Shown here piece after piece: positions 1 to 11,989 of a stretch of DNA of 64,000 nucleotides (the first letter of the stretch is position 1; the number at the start of each line of letters is the position of its first letter). The notes under the pieces are model-generated. The model saw nothing but the letters and a program-made list of their open reading frames with translations, had not been told where the DNA came from and did not search any database. The stretch is taken from positions 7,066,505-7,130,504 of the forward strand of contig NC_045140.1 in assembly GCF_008831285.2 (NCBI RefSeq), written 5' to 3'. Both the position numbers and the translations under genes were made by a program. This stretch comes from Nymphaea colorata (Eukaryota; Streptophyta; Magnoliopsida; Nymphaeales; Nymphaeaceae).

Positions 1-635
1 GCTAGTGCAGCATAAGAAAGGAACTATGAACATGAGAACAATTTGACTGTTAAAACATTCTTTTCGCTCTACACATCTATTCAAAGCAACAACATGAAAG
101 CTCTACATTTTGGCATGTCATCTCCAGCAAATAGCAAGCTCATCCCTTGCCTTTCCTCCAGCAAGTAGCAAGCCCATACTTTGCCTTTAACCATTCGATC
201 ACATCTGATGTTGTTAATCCCTGTTTCCATTCTACTTAAATAAAAAACATAATCTTCATGTTTATCTGGGTACAATTAGTCACTATACGACATCAGTGTT
301 CATCTTTTCAGTTGTACCAAATATTCGCCATAGAATATTTATGTTTGCCAGTTTCCCAATATTTTTCTCACTGATACTTAGCATTTCAGTCTTCAATGAT
401 ACACATTCTATCAGTGTGAAGACCCCATGCTTGAGCAAGTCAAAACGTCCTTTTAGACCACAAAAAAGAAAATAAACTTCCTAGAACTTTTGAGACCAAA
501 AAGAAAACTTTCTTTTCATTTGCAAAAGAGAGCAGCAAAAGTCACTAGAATATATTAACAAAAAAATGGGAATATAGGAGTTGAAAATTTTGAAATGCAA
601 ATTTATAGATGTTGATATAAGATATCACTTACCTC
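1..635 (-). other. 3' UTR/downstream region of the SSB gene
   Basis: There is no coding signal here. Immediately after the proposed stop codon the minus strand reads AGAG|GTAAGTG (around 627-634), a consensus splice donor. This suggests the last coding exon is followed by a 3' UTR intron whose acceptor lies further down in this AT-rich stretch. The transcript end is not identifiable. Confidence 0.35.
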
Positions 636-2251
636 TTAAAAATAGCTCATCCTCAGATAGTCATCTGAAGAGAGGCAATGCAAAGGAGATAAGGGGCATC
701 AGAGAGCAGCATCAATACTCACGGTAATAAGTGAAACCAGGTACAGACTTCAGACTTCAAATGACTAATCAGACATTTTTTTTAGGACCAAAATGGTTTA
801 TCAACAGAATTACGACTACCAATTTATAAAGGAAGTAATAAAGTCTACAAATGGTTTTTTACTGATTAGCCAACATAGTCAAGAACACAAACATGCATGA
901 GTTTGCACTCGACTATGCGTACCAAGAAGAGAATGATCACAATTTCTAAATCGAGCACAAGAATATGAACACAGATAGAATAGCCATGGGGTATGCACCA
1001 AAATCAGAGAGGAAAATCTGGAATATAGAAAATGAATGTTAAACTTGATAATTCATGGAAGAAGAAAGAAACGTCACCTACTTGATAAAATAAGATAAGA
1101 TTAACATCCAGAAAAAAATGTGGTCAGAGTAAGCATTCGTAATAAAACTTTTCTCTACAAGAAACTCCAGAGTGTGGAAGAAATAGAATCAAAGCGAAAA
1201 CAGTTGTCACCTATGAATCTATTGATAATGACATAAGTTAGCTTTGGCCATGACCATTTCGCAGATACTTATCCATGTTTAGGATTCCATGAGAGCTCTA
1301 CATGCAGACAAAAACTAAAACAAATTGGGAGAACAAAGCGAAGCGAAGATCATACCATCCGCACGAATGGCAATTTCTCGCAGACGCCTGGGAAGACCCG
1401 TTATGGGATCAGTAAACACCTTAGTCTCCAAATTCCCTTCAATATACAGAATTGACCTACAAAAAGAAAAATTCTCATCTTCCAGAAGGTCCAACGACTC
1501 CTAATCAAGCAAAAAGTGAGATAAGTCCAAAAGTTCCAAAACGCGCGATCAAGATGTTTGAAGGAGAACCGGAACGGGCGGAGCTGACCCTAATTTCACG
1601 TGCTCCATTGCGACTCTGCCCAATGGCTCCGGGTAGATGCAGGTACGGTGCCACTGCACCGCACATCGCCCCGCGTATTCCTTTGGATCTTCATTATCAA
1701 ATGGCCGGCGATTGTTTCTGATCCCTCCCGTTCCAACCGAGAAAAGAGTCACTGTCCGCCCGTTCTTCAGCTTCTTCTGCACCGGCGACTGCCCAACCTG
1801 CCCCACCAAGATCGCCTGCCATTCCCACCATCTGTGAACCCTAAGCATTCCTCACAGAAAAAGGGAAAATACAAAGCCTCCCATGGATGAAAGTACCTTG
1901 TAGATACCGGCGTCCATGCCGTTGTCGAGAAGGTAAGGAAACCCCCTTTGGTTCAAACCAGTGGTGGGCGGAGAAGGGGACGCTGATTGTTCCTCGATGG
2001 CGTTTTCCGGGACGTCGGAGTCACTTTCCGAAGAGTCCGATGATGAGCCGCTTCTTTCCTCGGTTTCTTCATCGCCGGAACGAGAAGTGCAGAGATTCCG
2101 CCAATGCGACGCAGGACGCGTCGACCACTCTGGAAACCAACCGCCATCAACAGTAACCCTTTTAGGGGTAGAGAGGGAGAAAGATGACAGGGTTACCTGA
2201 GATTCTGAAGAGGGAACGGGTCAGACGAGACAGTGTAGTGAAGGACGCCAT
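636..2251 (-). CDS. Organellar single-stranded DNA-binding protein (mtSSB-like, OB fold)
   Basis: Predicted exons in transcription order are 2251-2197, 2129-1897, 1815-1589, 1456-1356 and 664-636, all with GT/AG borders and phases that join. They total 645 nt, or 214 residues. The start is the ATG at 2251. The first residues (MASFTTLSRLTRSLFRIS) are basic and hydroxylated with no acid, like an organelle transit peptide. A Ser/Glu/Asp-rich linker follows, and the SSB OB fold begins near residue 94, with GIYKAILVGQVGQ, NGRTVTLFSVGTGG, a VQWHR block and LYIEGNLETKVF. Family knowledge: such proteins coat ssDNA in plant mitochondria (some also plastids) during replication and recombination. The insert DNEDPKEYAG before VQWHR matches the plant subgroup related to Arabidopsis At3g18580 rather than classical MTSSB. 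Exons 1-4 are strong. The last exon (DDYLRMSYF, stop) is tentative, because the usual strand after the REIAIRADG block is absent, so an exon may be missed or lost. Confidence 0.85.
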
Positions 2252-2340
2252 GGCCTCTCCCTTGCTCGCGCTCTCTCACTCCCTCTCGTGCTTAAACCCT
2301 TCCAAAACCCTCCAAGACGGTCGTTTTCGTGTCGTATCGG
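2252..2340 (-). promoter_or_regulatory. CT-rich 5' leader and proximal promoter of the SSB gene
   Basis: On the minus strand the 90 bases before the ATG are purine-rich with GAGAG runs (CT runs on the plus strand), typical of plant 5' leaders. No convincing TATA box is visible. The base composition turns sharply AT-rich at about 2345, which probably marks the edge of the gene. Confidence 0.35.
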
Positions 2341-3370
2341 CCCTTTAGAAAGAAGTATTTTTTATTTTATTTAACTTTTTAAAAATAGTTCTTAAATTAT
2401 TTCTCAAATAAAATGACACATGGCATCCACAATTATTTGCTTTGATTGTATAAATGATTTCTACGCAGTTATCTGATAAAAAATCGTGCACTTAACCGTA
2501 TGTTTTAGAATTTTCTTAAATGCAAATTGTAACAAAACAATAGATAAGAGTTGAATACTTTGAATGAAGTCTTGAAATTAGAGAAGAGAAGATCTTATGC
2601 TTGGTTAGTTTGGTAGACTTTTCATGTCTGTTCTAGACAGGCATGTGGGGGCAGAAGGACGGAGGGAAGGGGTGGCAAGTAAGGCCGTTGGCCCTTTATT
2701 AGATTTTAAAAACTTTAAAATTTTATATATAAATCAAAAAAATTTAGTTGAATATATATATATATATATATATATATTGACAATTTATATTTGGGCCTCC
2801 TTTAAAATTTTGAAACTACAGTTTTAAATTTCTAACATGTTCAAAATATAATTTTTCAAACTTTTTATATGTTAAACTAAAATTTTGATGGAAATATAAT
2901 TTTTCAAACTTTTTATACGTTAAACTAAACTTTTTAAAATTTACAAATAAACTTTTGATTTTCTAAAAATCTAAAGAAGGGCCAACAAACGTATGTATGC
3001 CGACTGAAAGAGGGATGTGGATGTTTGCTTCAGTTACAGGAACTGCTTAATAGCCATAGAGACCCCATCGCATGTATATGCCATGAGAAGCACAATAGAT
3101 AGAAGTGGCTTTTGGCTTTCACCCTAACAGCTAATGTTGTAGGATGTTCAATGAGTTCATTTATGCTGCAATCTGAAGGAGATGGCAAACCCAAATTGAA
3201 AATATACATGATATAAGGAAAATGCAAATTGGATTGAGCTTTTGTACGTAAGGTGTGAGAGGAGGCTAATGAGTTCAGGTTCCATATGGAGGCCTTCCCT
3301 GGACAGGCATTTGGTCATAAAGCAATAGCGCTGGAGATTTTTAAGCAGCACTTAGGAGATCAGCATAGTC
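2341..3370. other. AT-rich intergenic DNA with a TA microsatellite
   Basis: Non-coding. A TA run occupies about 2752-2777. Around 2640-2700 and 2790-2990 the sequence (GGGGGCAGAAGGACGG, GGCCGTTGGCCC, then A/T-rich text with repeated ATTTTTCAAACTTTTTATA) resembles the short GGGGCGGAGCC-type dispersed element also seen at 27424 and 55716. No gene is visible. Confidence 0.4.
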
Positions 3371-3379
3371 GCGGATTTT

Positions 3380-6050
3380 GGGTTTGGTGTAGCGTATATA
3401 ATGGCACCAGAGGCTAAAAAGGTTGAGAAAACAAGTGGAGAAGAAGCTATAGGGGCTGCCCAACGATAAGACTGCTAATCAAACTTTGTTATGTTGAGAA
3501 AAAGGCTCTAGGATTGAAATAAAACATTTTTTGCAAGATTTTCAACAGAATTTAGCTGCTTTTCAAAAAGCTTGAAGAAATTGAGCGAGACATTGAGGAG
3601 TAAACAGATCAGATTTGCAAAAAGCTTGACATGATAAGGATCTTGTGGAGAAATAAGGCTGAGATAGATCACTTTGTTGGGGATACAAAAATGCTCCTAT
3701 CTTCAAGTAGTTGCGAAAGCTAAATTTAAGAAGAGTAGAATTGAAAAGCTGGAAGTGGTGGCAGATGTTCTGATAAAGTGGACGATATGCTGCTGGTTGC
3801 ATCTCAATACATTGACCTTCTTTTAAGTAATAATGAGTCCATAGGCATACTCTTTGACAAGATGGCTAGGGGACCAATGGCAAGATATCAAGAAAACAAT
3901 GTGATGTTTAAGGTGGTTTCCAATGGAGAAGTTAAAAATGCAATTTTCACTTTAGACTAGGAAAATGTTGCAGGACCTTTGCAGGACCTGATGGTTTCCT
4001 TAATTTTTTCTTTCCAGCACATTGTAAATGTGATTGGCTTGGAAGTTTTCGATGCTATCAACAACTTCTTTAGCTAAGGCAGCCTTGTGAACAATATAAA
4101 CAACAATAGCATCTTGCTTTTGGAGGGGTGGAAAAATGCAGGATTTTCATCCAAGTACTATATGCCATCGTATATACCAAATCATCTCAAAAATCATGGT
4201 GCTTGGAATAAGTGAAATCCTAATTAGAATAATGGATGGAAACCAATGGGCCTTGTGAAAAGATAAACTCATCCATGACTAATTTTTTATGTCTCAAAAG
4301 CTTATAGATTGGTTCAGCAAAGGAAAGCAAGAAGTGGCTTGCTTAAATATAGGTCTCTCAAAAGCATACAATCACATGTCTTGGAAATTCCTTGAAGCTA
4401 GTATGTTTGAGCTGGGATGCCATGAAGCATGGACTAAAAGAATAATGAAATGTGTGAGCTTAGCCTCCTATTCTATCCTAATTAATGGGGAAGAAAGTAG
4501 AACATGTAAAGATCAGACGGTATAAAGCAAGGCCCCCCTCTTTCCCTACTTACTCATAATTGTTATGGAAGCTATTACCAGGCTTCAAATGAAGCTTAAA
4601 CTTGAGATAGAAAAATAAAGACCCCTAGAGTTCCCAATGATCAAAAGTGTGAAAGAATCATAATATATTCAAATGATACAATCGTAAGTCTTGAAAAAGT
4701 CTCAAGTGCAGTAAAGAATTCTAGCAAAATATGGAGAAGAAAGTAGGCTTAAAAGCTAACAAAGCTAATTCTCAACTAGTAAGTGTTGCTACCACAAAAG
4801 CAAAGACCAATGAGTTAGCTAAGTTGCTGGAATGGGGTACAACATATTTGAGAAGGATGTACCTAAGATTGCCCCTACCCATGGGGAATATAATGGAGAA
4901 TGGTTCCTCTACCAGTGAGATTTGGAAAAAAAAAAAACTAAATGCTTGTAAAACATATCTTCTTTCATACAATGGTAGATTATGTTTGATAAAATAACAT
5001 AACCTTTCTTGCCAATTTCTAAACAGAAGCTATCATGTTTCCTTATTTAGTCAAGAAAAAAAAAGAAAGGAAGGCGCCGAAGTTCTTATGCCAAAGGAGA
5101 CATATGGTAAGAAGAAACAACTGTTGTCTTCAGAGACATCTAATATCATTGGAAAGAAGAAACAACATTTTATAGCTTGGAAATTTTTATATAGACCTAA
5201 AGAATGGTAGAGTTGGCATTAGACCATTGGAGAAGTGAAATCATGCATTACTTCTCAGTAGATTTTGTCACTTAATAAACACCAACACAATGGTTTAGTA
5301 GTGGATGCAAAAACATGTTTATGCAAAGGGAGGTAACTATGGTAATTTAGAAAGTTGTGGAATGGGTCATAGGGCTGGCATAGCCTTGGATGGCTGGTCC
5401 TTGGTTAAAGAAAATGAAGTGGAAGGTGAAAAGAGGAGACAAGATTAGATTTGGCTAGACCATTGGTATTGGCCTGCTCTTATTGACCTACTAGGACACA
5501 AAGGCTGCAAGCAAGTCTATCTGAATATCAACTTGTTAATTTGGTGCAACCTAAAAGAAAGCACTACCCTGATCTGACTAGTGTACTATAACCAATTCAA
5601 CGGCTGCAAAATATGTCATTCAGTGTTGAGCTGGATATATTGGAATGGGACGACACAACTGTCAAAAAACTACATGTATGAGATCTACTCATGGTCCCTA
5701 TTAAGGAGCTTTAAAAAATGGAGAGAAGACATATGGTATGATAAGGCACCATCGAGAGCATGTTGATGTCTACATAGTTTGTCATGCAAGGCTGCCAACA
5801 GTGGATAGAATTTAGAAGTAGAGGGTGAGTTTGGCTAATTGGTGTTGGGTATGGAAGTAACAAGAAATAACCACCATGTGTTAGTCATCTGTAAAAAAGC
5901 AGTTATAGTGTGACACTACATTATCATAGTTTGGGAGAAGTAGGATCCCATGGATGGGGATGAGAGAAGAAATTAAAGCCTAGCTAAAGACTAAATTTAA
6001 AAAAATGATCGATGATGGCAAATTACTTTCCATGTAGTATACTATAAACT
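3380..6050 (+). mobile_element. Decayed L1-type LINE, ORF2 remnant (A)
   Basis: Broken reading frames follow the order of a plant LINE ORF2. Around 3950-4080 lies the remnant of the block reading 'APGPDGF...', here AGPLQDLMVS. At 4289-4525 the reverse-transcriptase palm start reads LNIGLSKAYNHMSWKFLEAS, followed by MKCVSLASYSILINGE. About 4640-4700 keeps a degenerate SNDT in place of FADDT. At 4731-4997 comes the thumb-side block (GLKANKANSQLV, LSYNGRLCLIK). About 5580-5850 matches the C-terminal zinc-binding RVT region. Stops and frameshifts occur throughout, so it is inactive. No poly-A tail or target-site duplication was recognised. Confidence 0.75.
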
Positions 6051-8229
6051 ATGGTGAATTAGAAACCTATATAATGACTCAAGGTAATAAAGGGAATATG
6101 GATGTAAAATCAATTATCATGCTTGTATGATAGAGTTGTCAATATAGTAATAGTGTTACAAAGAAATGTAGAGTTGAGTGATAGCTGTTTATATGTATCG
6201 TGTATTCTGGCAATGTTGTTAAATGCATTTATGTGAAGCGATGCACTAAACATGTGAAGTGATGCATAATGTTGCATAAGCATCAACACAAAAAAATGAC
6301 AAGTATATAATATCAACAAAAATAATGTCAAAAGTGAAAAACAATAATCAAAATAAATAAATGAACATACTTATATGAACAATTAAATTTTGAAAAATCA
6401 GTGATCTTATAGTATTTAGCTTTTAAGACAAGTAATGTTTTTAACGCAAAACATAAACAACATCCATCATCAATGTCAAACAAATGAAACCAACAATTAA
6501 TGTGCACAAGAGATGATGGACCTTAACCACAAAAACAACTTCATGAGCCTACATTCTCAAAAAAAAAACATGACTTGATTATTTGCTTGTTGTTTCTTGA
6601 TTAACATGGTAAACTTTTGGCTTGGAGTAATTCTTGTTTTGTGGCAAATCTTGGAATCTTGATTTGCAGCTTGAGGTGGTCATTCTCCCACATCTTAGCA
6701 GTCGTTCAAGTGTATGAACTTTGATTTTGATATGTACCTATGTGCATGTGCACTTCAATACTTGGTCTTTGTAGTATGGTGGTTCACTTAACCATTTCAT
6801 CAAGCACGTGAGGTAAAGATGAGAAAATTTGGAACAAAATTCCCAGCACCACTGATCACAAAAAGTCAATATCAAAAACATCAAACTTCCCAAGACACCA
6901 TGATCAACAAGGTAAATCTCAATGGCAAACATTGTAAAAGCAGTCAGTTATAACATTAAAAGGAAACACGTCTCGATTACATTAAGAAAAGAAGAAGAGA
7001 TGAATGGGTGTGCCTTTAGAATACGATTGAGATCAAGCAGGATGGGCATATAGGAAGAGGAGGAACATGAAGAACCTACATAGTTCTTCTACTTGATCAA
7101 CTTGTAGATCAAGATGCAGATCCTGATTGCATGACAGCTAGCTGGCAATGGTGGCTGAGTGGTAATGATGGAAGATTTCACAAACAACCGGCCATGAAAT
7201 TTTGAGGCAATATGAGAGAAAGGAAGAAACCTCTTAACATTGAAGAAAAGAGAAACCTAATAATGTTGAAGTCATGAAAATAATGATGAACGTATGTAAA
7301 AATAAAATAAAATTAAAAACATTTGTGGTTGATGCGTGCGCATCAGGCATGAACCATGTGCATGGTGATGCACATACAACAAGGTGAGGATGCATCAAAC
7401 CCCCTTTTTAGTGTGTTTAGGGGGTTAATGCGGTAGATGTGCAAGCATCACAAGTGATGCATGTGCATCTAATAGAACTGGTTCTAGCAATTACAGAATT
7501 CTAGCAGTTTAATTTGCTTGCAATTGTGGTTTATTTGAATGATATAAGGAGATATGTGGGAGTTGTTCTAAGACTAGAGGGGAATGACATGTTTCATTTG
7601 ATAATAAGGATAATAACAATAGGGGTAGGAATGCTACTAAACTTGAATTGATGAAAATGGACTGTAGAGACAAAGGAATTTTTTGTGTCAGTTATTTCGA
7701 ACCATAAGAGACGGAAAAGCACACTTAAAAGAATGCTCATAGGTAGAGAAATTGCCATCCTAAGTGGCATTAGATTGGTAAATAAAATGATAGAATTAGA
7801 AAAGAACAAAACAGAAGGATATCCTTGTTCAGGTAGGAAGAGCCTTAAGAAACTACAAAGTTGCCGACTGTAGAAATGAATGTGGATAATTTATTTGTTT
7901 CAAGTTATATCCATTCTTTTAGGTCATTTTGTCTGGTTGTTTATTTCCAGCTATTGCATTGAGATTCTTTTTTCCTTGTAGCTCCTAGATTAGGTTGTTT
8001 TTTTCTTTTATGTTGGTCTTGCTGCACAATATATCATTTGTTGTTCTTTTCTGTAAAATATCATTTGTTGTTAATAAAAAGTAGGGAGGCTATCTCTCAT
8101 CGCACTTTGATTAGAATTAAAATAATGTACATAAATTTATTATATATTTAAATAAAATAACACATTCATTTTTTATGTAGTTAATTTAAATTTTAAAATA
8201 CAACATTTCTAAAGCAAACCTACCAGAGG
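6051..8229. other. Gene-free AT-rich stretch with GATGCAT-rich segments
   Basis: No open frame here has recognisable homology. Words such as GATGCA(T/C) and ATGTGCAT recur at about 6200-6290 and 7325-7480, giving short local palindromes (GATGCGTGCGCATC near 7329). They may be remnants of a small inverted-repeat element, but no clear ends were found. Confidence 0.3.
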
Positions 8230-9880
8230 CTATGGCTCTCTCCACTTTATTAGAAGAGGTGAGGTATTTACATTGAAAAAATCAGAAAGAAAAAAAAAAG
8301 GAGAAACATATAGAAAAGAACTTGAAAAGGAAACAACTTCAATGGCCGACACTACACTAGATATCCTCATGTTCGACAAAAACATATAAACCCAAGCAGA
8401 CCTATTCAACAAGACTTCCTTCCTTCCAATTGAGTCCTCAAACATTTTAGCCACTCAATCTAATTAGAATTTTAGCAATTTCAACATTTAATGTACTCTC
8501 GAGTTCACTTTGTTGCACCCAGTCCATCTTTTCCAACGTTTTATGCTTGAAAACATCTCATACTTTACATAAGCGAACCTTATCCAAATCTTCATACATG
8601 AGCCACAATATGGTCGGACCATCCTTAAGTTGCGGGTGTTCAATTTCGAACATGACAATAAGGTTATAAAAATGGGTCAAGAATGATGTTAGACTCTACA
8701 ATCTCCCTAAAAGTGAACATGAGGCTATATTAGAGTAGGCCTCTTTCTTTGCCTTCAACAGGCCAACCAGAGGGCAGTTGGATGCACTTTCTTGCTAAAA
8801 TTTCAGCTTACCCTCAACGATATACCACCGAACTTCATATGCAACTTCCCCCTACTCTTGTCTAGAACCCTTGAAAAATCAATAAGTATTTCTTCTTCAT
8901 AGAAGAAGTCCAAACGTGCTCTTTATAAGAAACTTTAAGAGCCAATTTACCAACATACTTAGCCCAAGTTCTTAGGGATTCCCATTATGTTCTCTAGAAC
9001 AAGCCTACAACTATTCCTCCAAACAATAGGATGCATTTTCCAACTGTCTCTACCCTCCTTCTCCTAGGTACTTAGCTAGGAAAGAATGCAATCACTTATA
9101 CAAGAGAGCTTGAAAACATAATTCCAAAATCCAATGGGTTCATAATAACAAATTTCAAATACAATTCACCTGCTATTAAGAGGAGGAAATCCTCCATTCA
9201 AGTCAATATCTTTCCACCTTAAAGACCAGTTCTTCATACCATTCCACTTTAAAATTACTTTGAAAGAGAAACAAACCTAGATATTTAATCTGAGTTTTTT
9301 AAAAGACCATCCAATTTTATTTGCAACATTTTCTTGCATTCTTTTCACTTAATGAAGATACATCAAGAATGATTTTGACTCATTAACATGCAAACCTAAA
9401 TACATGGGCATTTCTTTCACCACCCTTTTGACCCTACTAATTGAGGCATAATGTCTCAGAAAAGAATTAAGTATCATCAATTAAGAAGAGCCTTCCAAAG
9501 AAAATCTTAGTAATAATATCCTATGCCTAAGAGATATCAATTTCTAAACACATTGATGGACTGTTTAACTCCTCCAAATAGTGCATTATCTCATTCCTAA
9601 AAAACATGTTATCATAAAAGGACTACCCGAGCAAAAAAAAAAAAAAACCATTCGTTCGTACCCTAAAATTCTTCGTATGCCTTCCTTCATCATGTCCACG
9701 ATAAGCTTAGTGATGAACTTGTACAATGAGTTGTGGCAGTGGGCCCCAACCCCTTTCATTCCTAAGGTCCTCATGCATTTGACTGAAGAGCATTTTCGAT
9801 CTATTCAGCTTCTTTACAATTTAGTTTATTGTAAAGAAATTGGTTACCACATTCACCACATTCCTATTGACCAAATCACA
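8230..9880 (-). mobile_element. Decayed L1-type LINE, reverse-transcriptase remnant (B)
   Basis: Read on the minus strand, 9774-9586 contains NSLYKFITKLIVDMMK, matching the plant LINE block usually written 'LCNSLYKIITKILVNRMK', followed by ILGYERMVFF and the GSPFMIT block. Just downstream (about 9560-9380) fragments resemble the strand after FADDT: LNSFLRHYASISRVKRVV and GLHVNESKSFLMYL. The frame is interrupted many times. The part from about 9100 down to 8230 is too decayed to label with confidence but seems to continue toward the ORF2 C-terminus. Confidence 0.6.
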
Positions 9881-10279
9881 ATGTTTTTTTGGTAAAAACC
9901 AGTAGCAAATCTACATTTTGGTGATTTGGTGGAGGGAAATGAGGTGGAGTGGTAGGCAATTTAGAGTCAAACATCGTGTTGGACCAGCCTCGTCAATTGC
10001 ATGAAGGCACAAATGACCCATATAGGCTTGAAACCTGCCCGATAGCCAACCTGTTCAATTCTAAGCTAAGCCAAAAAATTAAGTGGATGGCAAGGTTAGG
10101 ATGTATACACTACCCACACCCATCTAAACCCAACTCACCTATTTACCTTCTTCATCCAGTACACAATTTCCCTCATTATGACCTATACAAAATCCTGTGA
10201 GGTGCATGTAATCTGACAAAGAAGTTTTTCAACAGTGCGGTTTTTAAGAGTCTATGAGATGCATCTTTGGTGAAATGAG

Positions 10280-10282
<3 letters not shown>
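9881..10282. other. Unassigned spacer
   Basis: No gene or element was recognised. Two short open frames here (for example 9949-10200) show no motif and no coding-like composition. Confidence 0.3.

Positions 10283-10364
<82 letters not shown>
10283..10364. repeat. (AT)41 microsatellite
   Basis: An uninterrupted run of 41 AT dinucleotides, the longest simple repeat in the window. It could extrude as a cruciform and is likely polymorphic in length. Confidence 0.98.
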
Positions 10365-10367
<3 letters not shown>

Positions 10368-10599
10368 GTGGTGTTAAAGTTCTGAAGAGATGTTTGAGTC
10401 ATCTTCTATTTTAACATTGATATAGAAGATAGTGCCATGTGGAATAGCGCAACCTTCCATTGTTGGGGATTTTCTCATCATGCAGACACTGAAACTAACT
10501 TGATAGCTTTAAAGGAAGTTCTTATATCGAATATTATATATTTTATGCAGTTTTCAAGTGTAGGCTTATCCTTCGGTTACATTTATGGAGAACCATCTT

Positions 10600-11330
10600 T
10601 TAGCATTGGGGAGGTATCTGTCATGAGATATTAATTGAGGCTTCTTTTATGATGCAGAAGAGGTTTGAGCCTTCATTCATAACATCAGAGTTTATGCTCT
10701 ATAGGTGCTAAACATCCAGGCATCATTATCCCCTCCTTTTCCAATCAGGCCTCTTCCGATGAACATCCTCATCAGGCTCCACCATGGAGAGCTTCTTTAC
10801 ATCTATTTATGGCTGCTTATAAGTTTCATGTGACTAAATATATTGCATGGTTGATTTTTCAACAGAGAATAAAAACATATAGTAGTTAATTTAAAAAGAA
10901 TTAGGCTTCATATGACAAGGTACTTGTCACGAAATAAGATGTTACTCACTTATTTTAGGAATGTCTCATCATAGTTAATCTTTATAAGGACATGGAACAT
11001 GTTGAAAATCGATCATATCACTTTTTCAAAATATAATCTTTTCTCCCACTGAATTGCACAATAAACAAGAGTATCAGTTATGGAAATGTTGATTATTCAC
11101 CAGACGGTGTATCATTTGGCTCACTTGGAATGACATTGTATATGAGGAAAACAATTGGATGTCAACAAAATGGCTTTTGGCATCATGCTTGATCTATCTT
11201 ATTTGTATGATTGCAAGCAATTGGCTTGTTAGCTCATCCAATTTACTAGGTTGTTTTTTTTTTCTGTTTACTAATGTTGTAAGTTTCCAATAACTTGTTG
11301 GACTATATATATATTTTTTTGTGTGTGTCT
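10600..11330 (+). mobile_element. LINE 3' end remnant with zinc-binding RVT region (C)
   Basis: Broken frames read KFHVTKYIAWLIFQQRIKT, then a decayed Cys/His segment (ECLIIVNLYKDM), then a Trp-rich tail (NGFWHHA.SILFV). This order matches the reverse-transcriptase zinc-binding domain that closes plant LINE ORF2. Stops and frameshifts are frequent, and the start of the element is not visible. Confidence 0.45.
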
Positions 11331-11989
11331 AAAAAAGGACCTTTTGGTTTTTTTAGTGGTCATCTACTACTTCGGTAAGTTCCTAGAGCTCCAAAAACTT
11401 AAGCACTCCGTTTGTTGAAGATTTTGTCCTTGTTCTCGCCATAGGTCCACCAGCCTTGCTGTCATTACTGAGAGAGAAAACAATGCAGAAGATGAAGAGA
11501 AGTGGGAGGAGGAAACTCTTTGGGATTAGGCACTTCAAAGAACTGGGAAAGATGAGGATAGGGAAAAAAGGAAGACGATGAACTATAGGATATGTGCTAT
11601 ATTTTAAAATTTTTAGGATTTCTAGTTTTTTGAACTTATTAAGCTGACCCCCATGACCAAGCCCAACCCGGCCATCAAATTATTCAGCCAAGTCAAGCTC
11701 AATAACTTTAGCACCAAGGATTGTGGAAACAACTTGGACTCCAATGTGAAAATGGTGTTGATGAATCTTATTTTAGTTGTAGTGCTTAGCCCGACGCCTA
11801 GCCTTAAACAAGCATCAGGTGACTGGAAAAGTGCATGACCCACAAAGGAAAAGTGGTGCCCATCTAGGGGAAGGGTAAAAGCAATGTGATGGCTGCTGGT
11901 GAAGCAGGTGTGCTTAATGGGAGCCAGAAAGATAAGGTGATGGCAAAGATCTTCACATTTAACATGGTCTAACCAAAGAGAGGTCATGG

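Noticed and set aside
1549-1848. A 99-residue standalone minus-strand protein starting MLRVHRWWEWQ
   Set aside because: Its first eleven residues are intron; the real reading enters at the splice acceptor at 1815 as exon 3 of the SSB gene.
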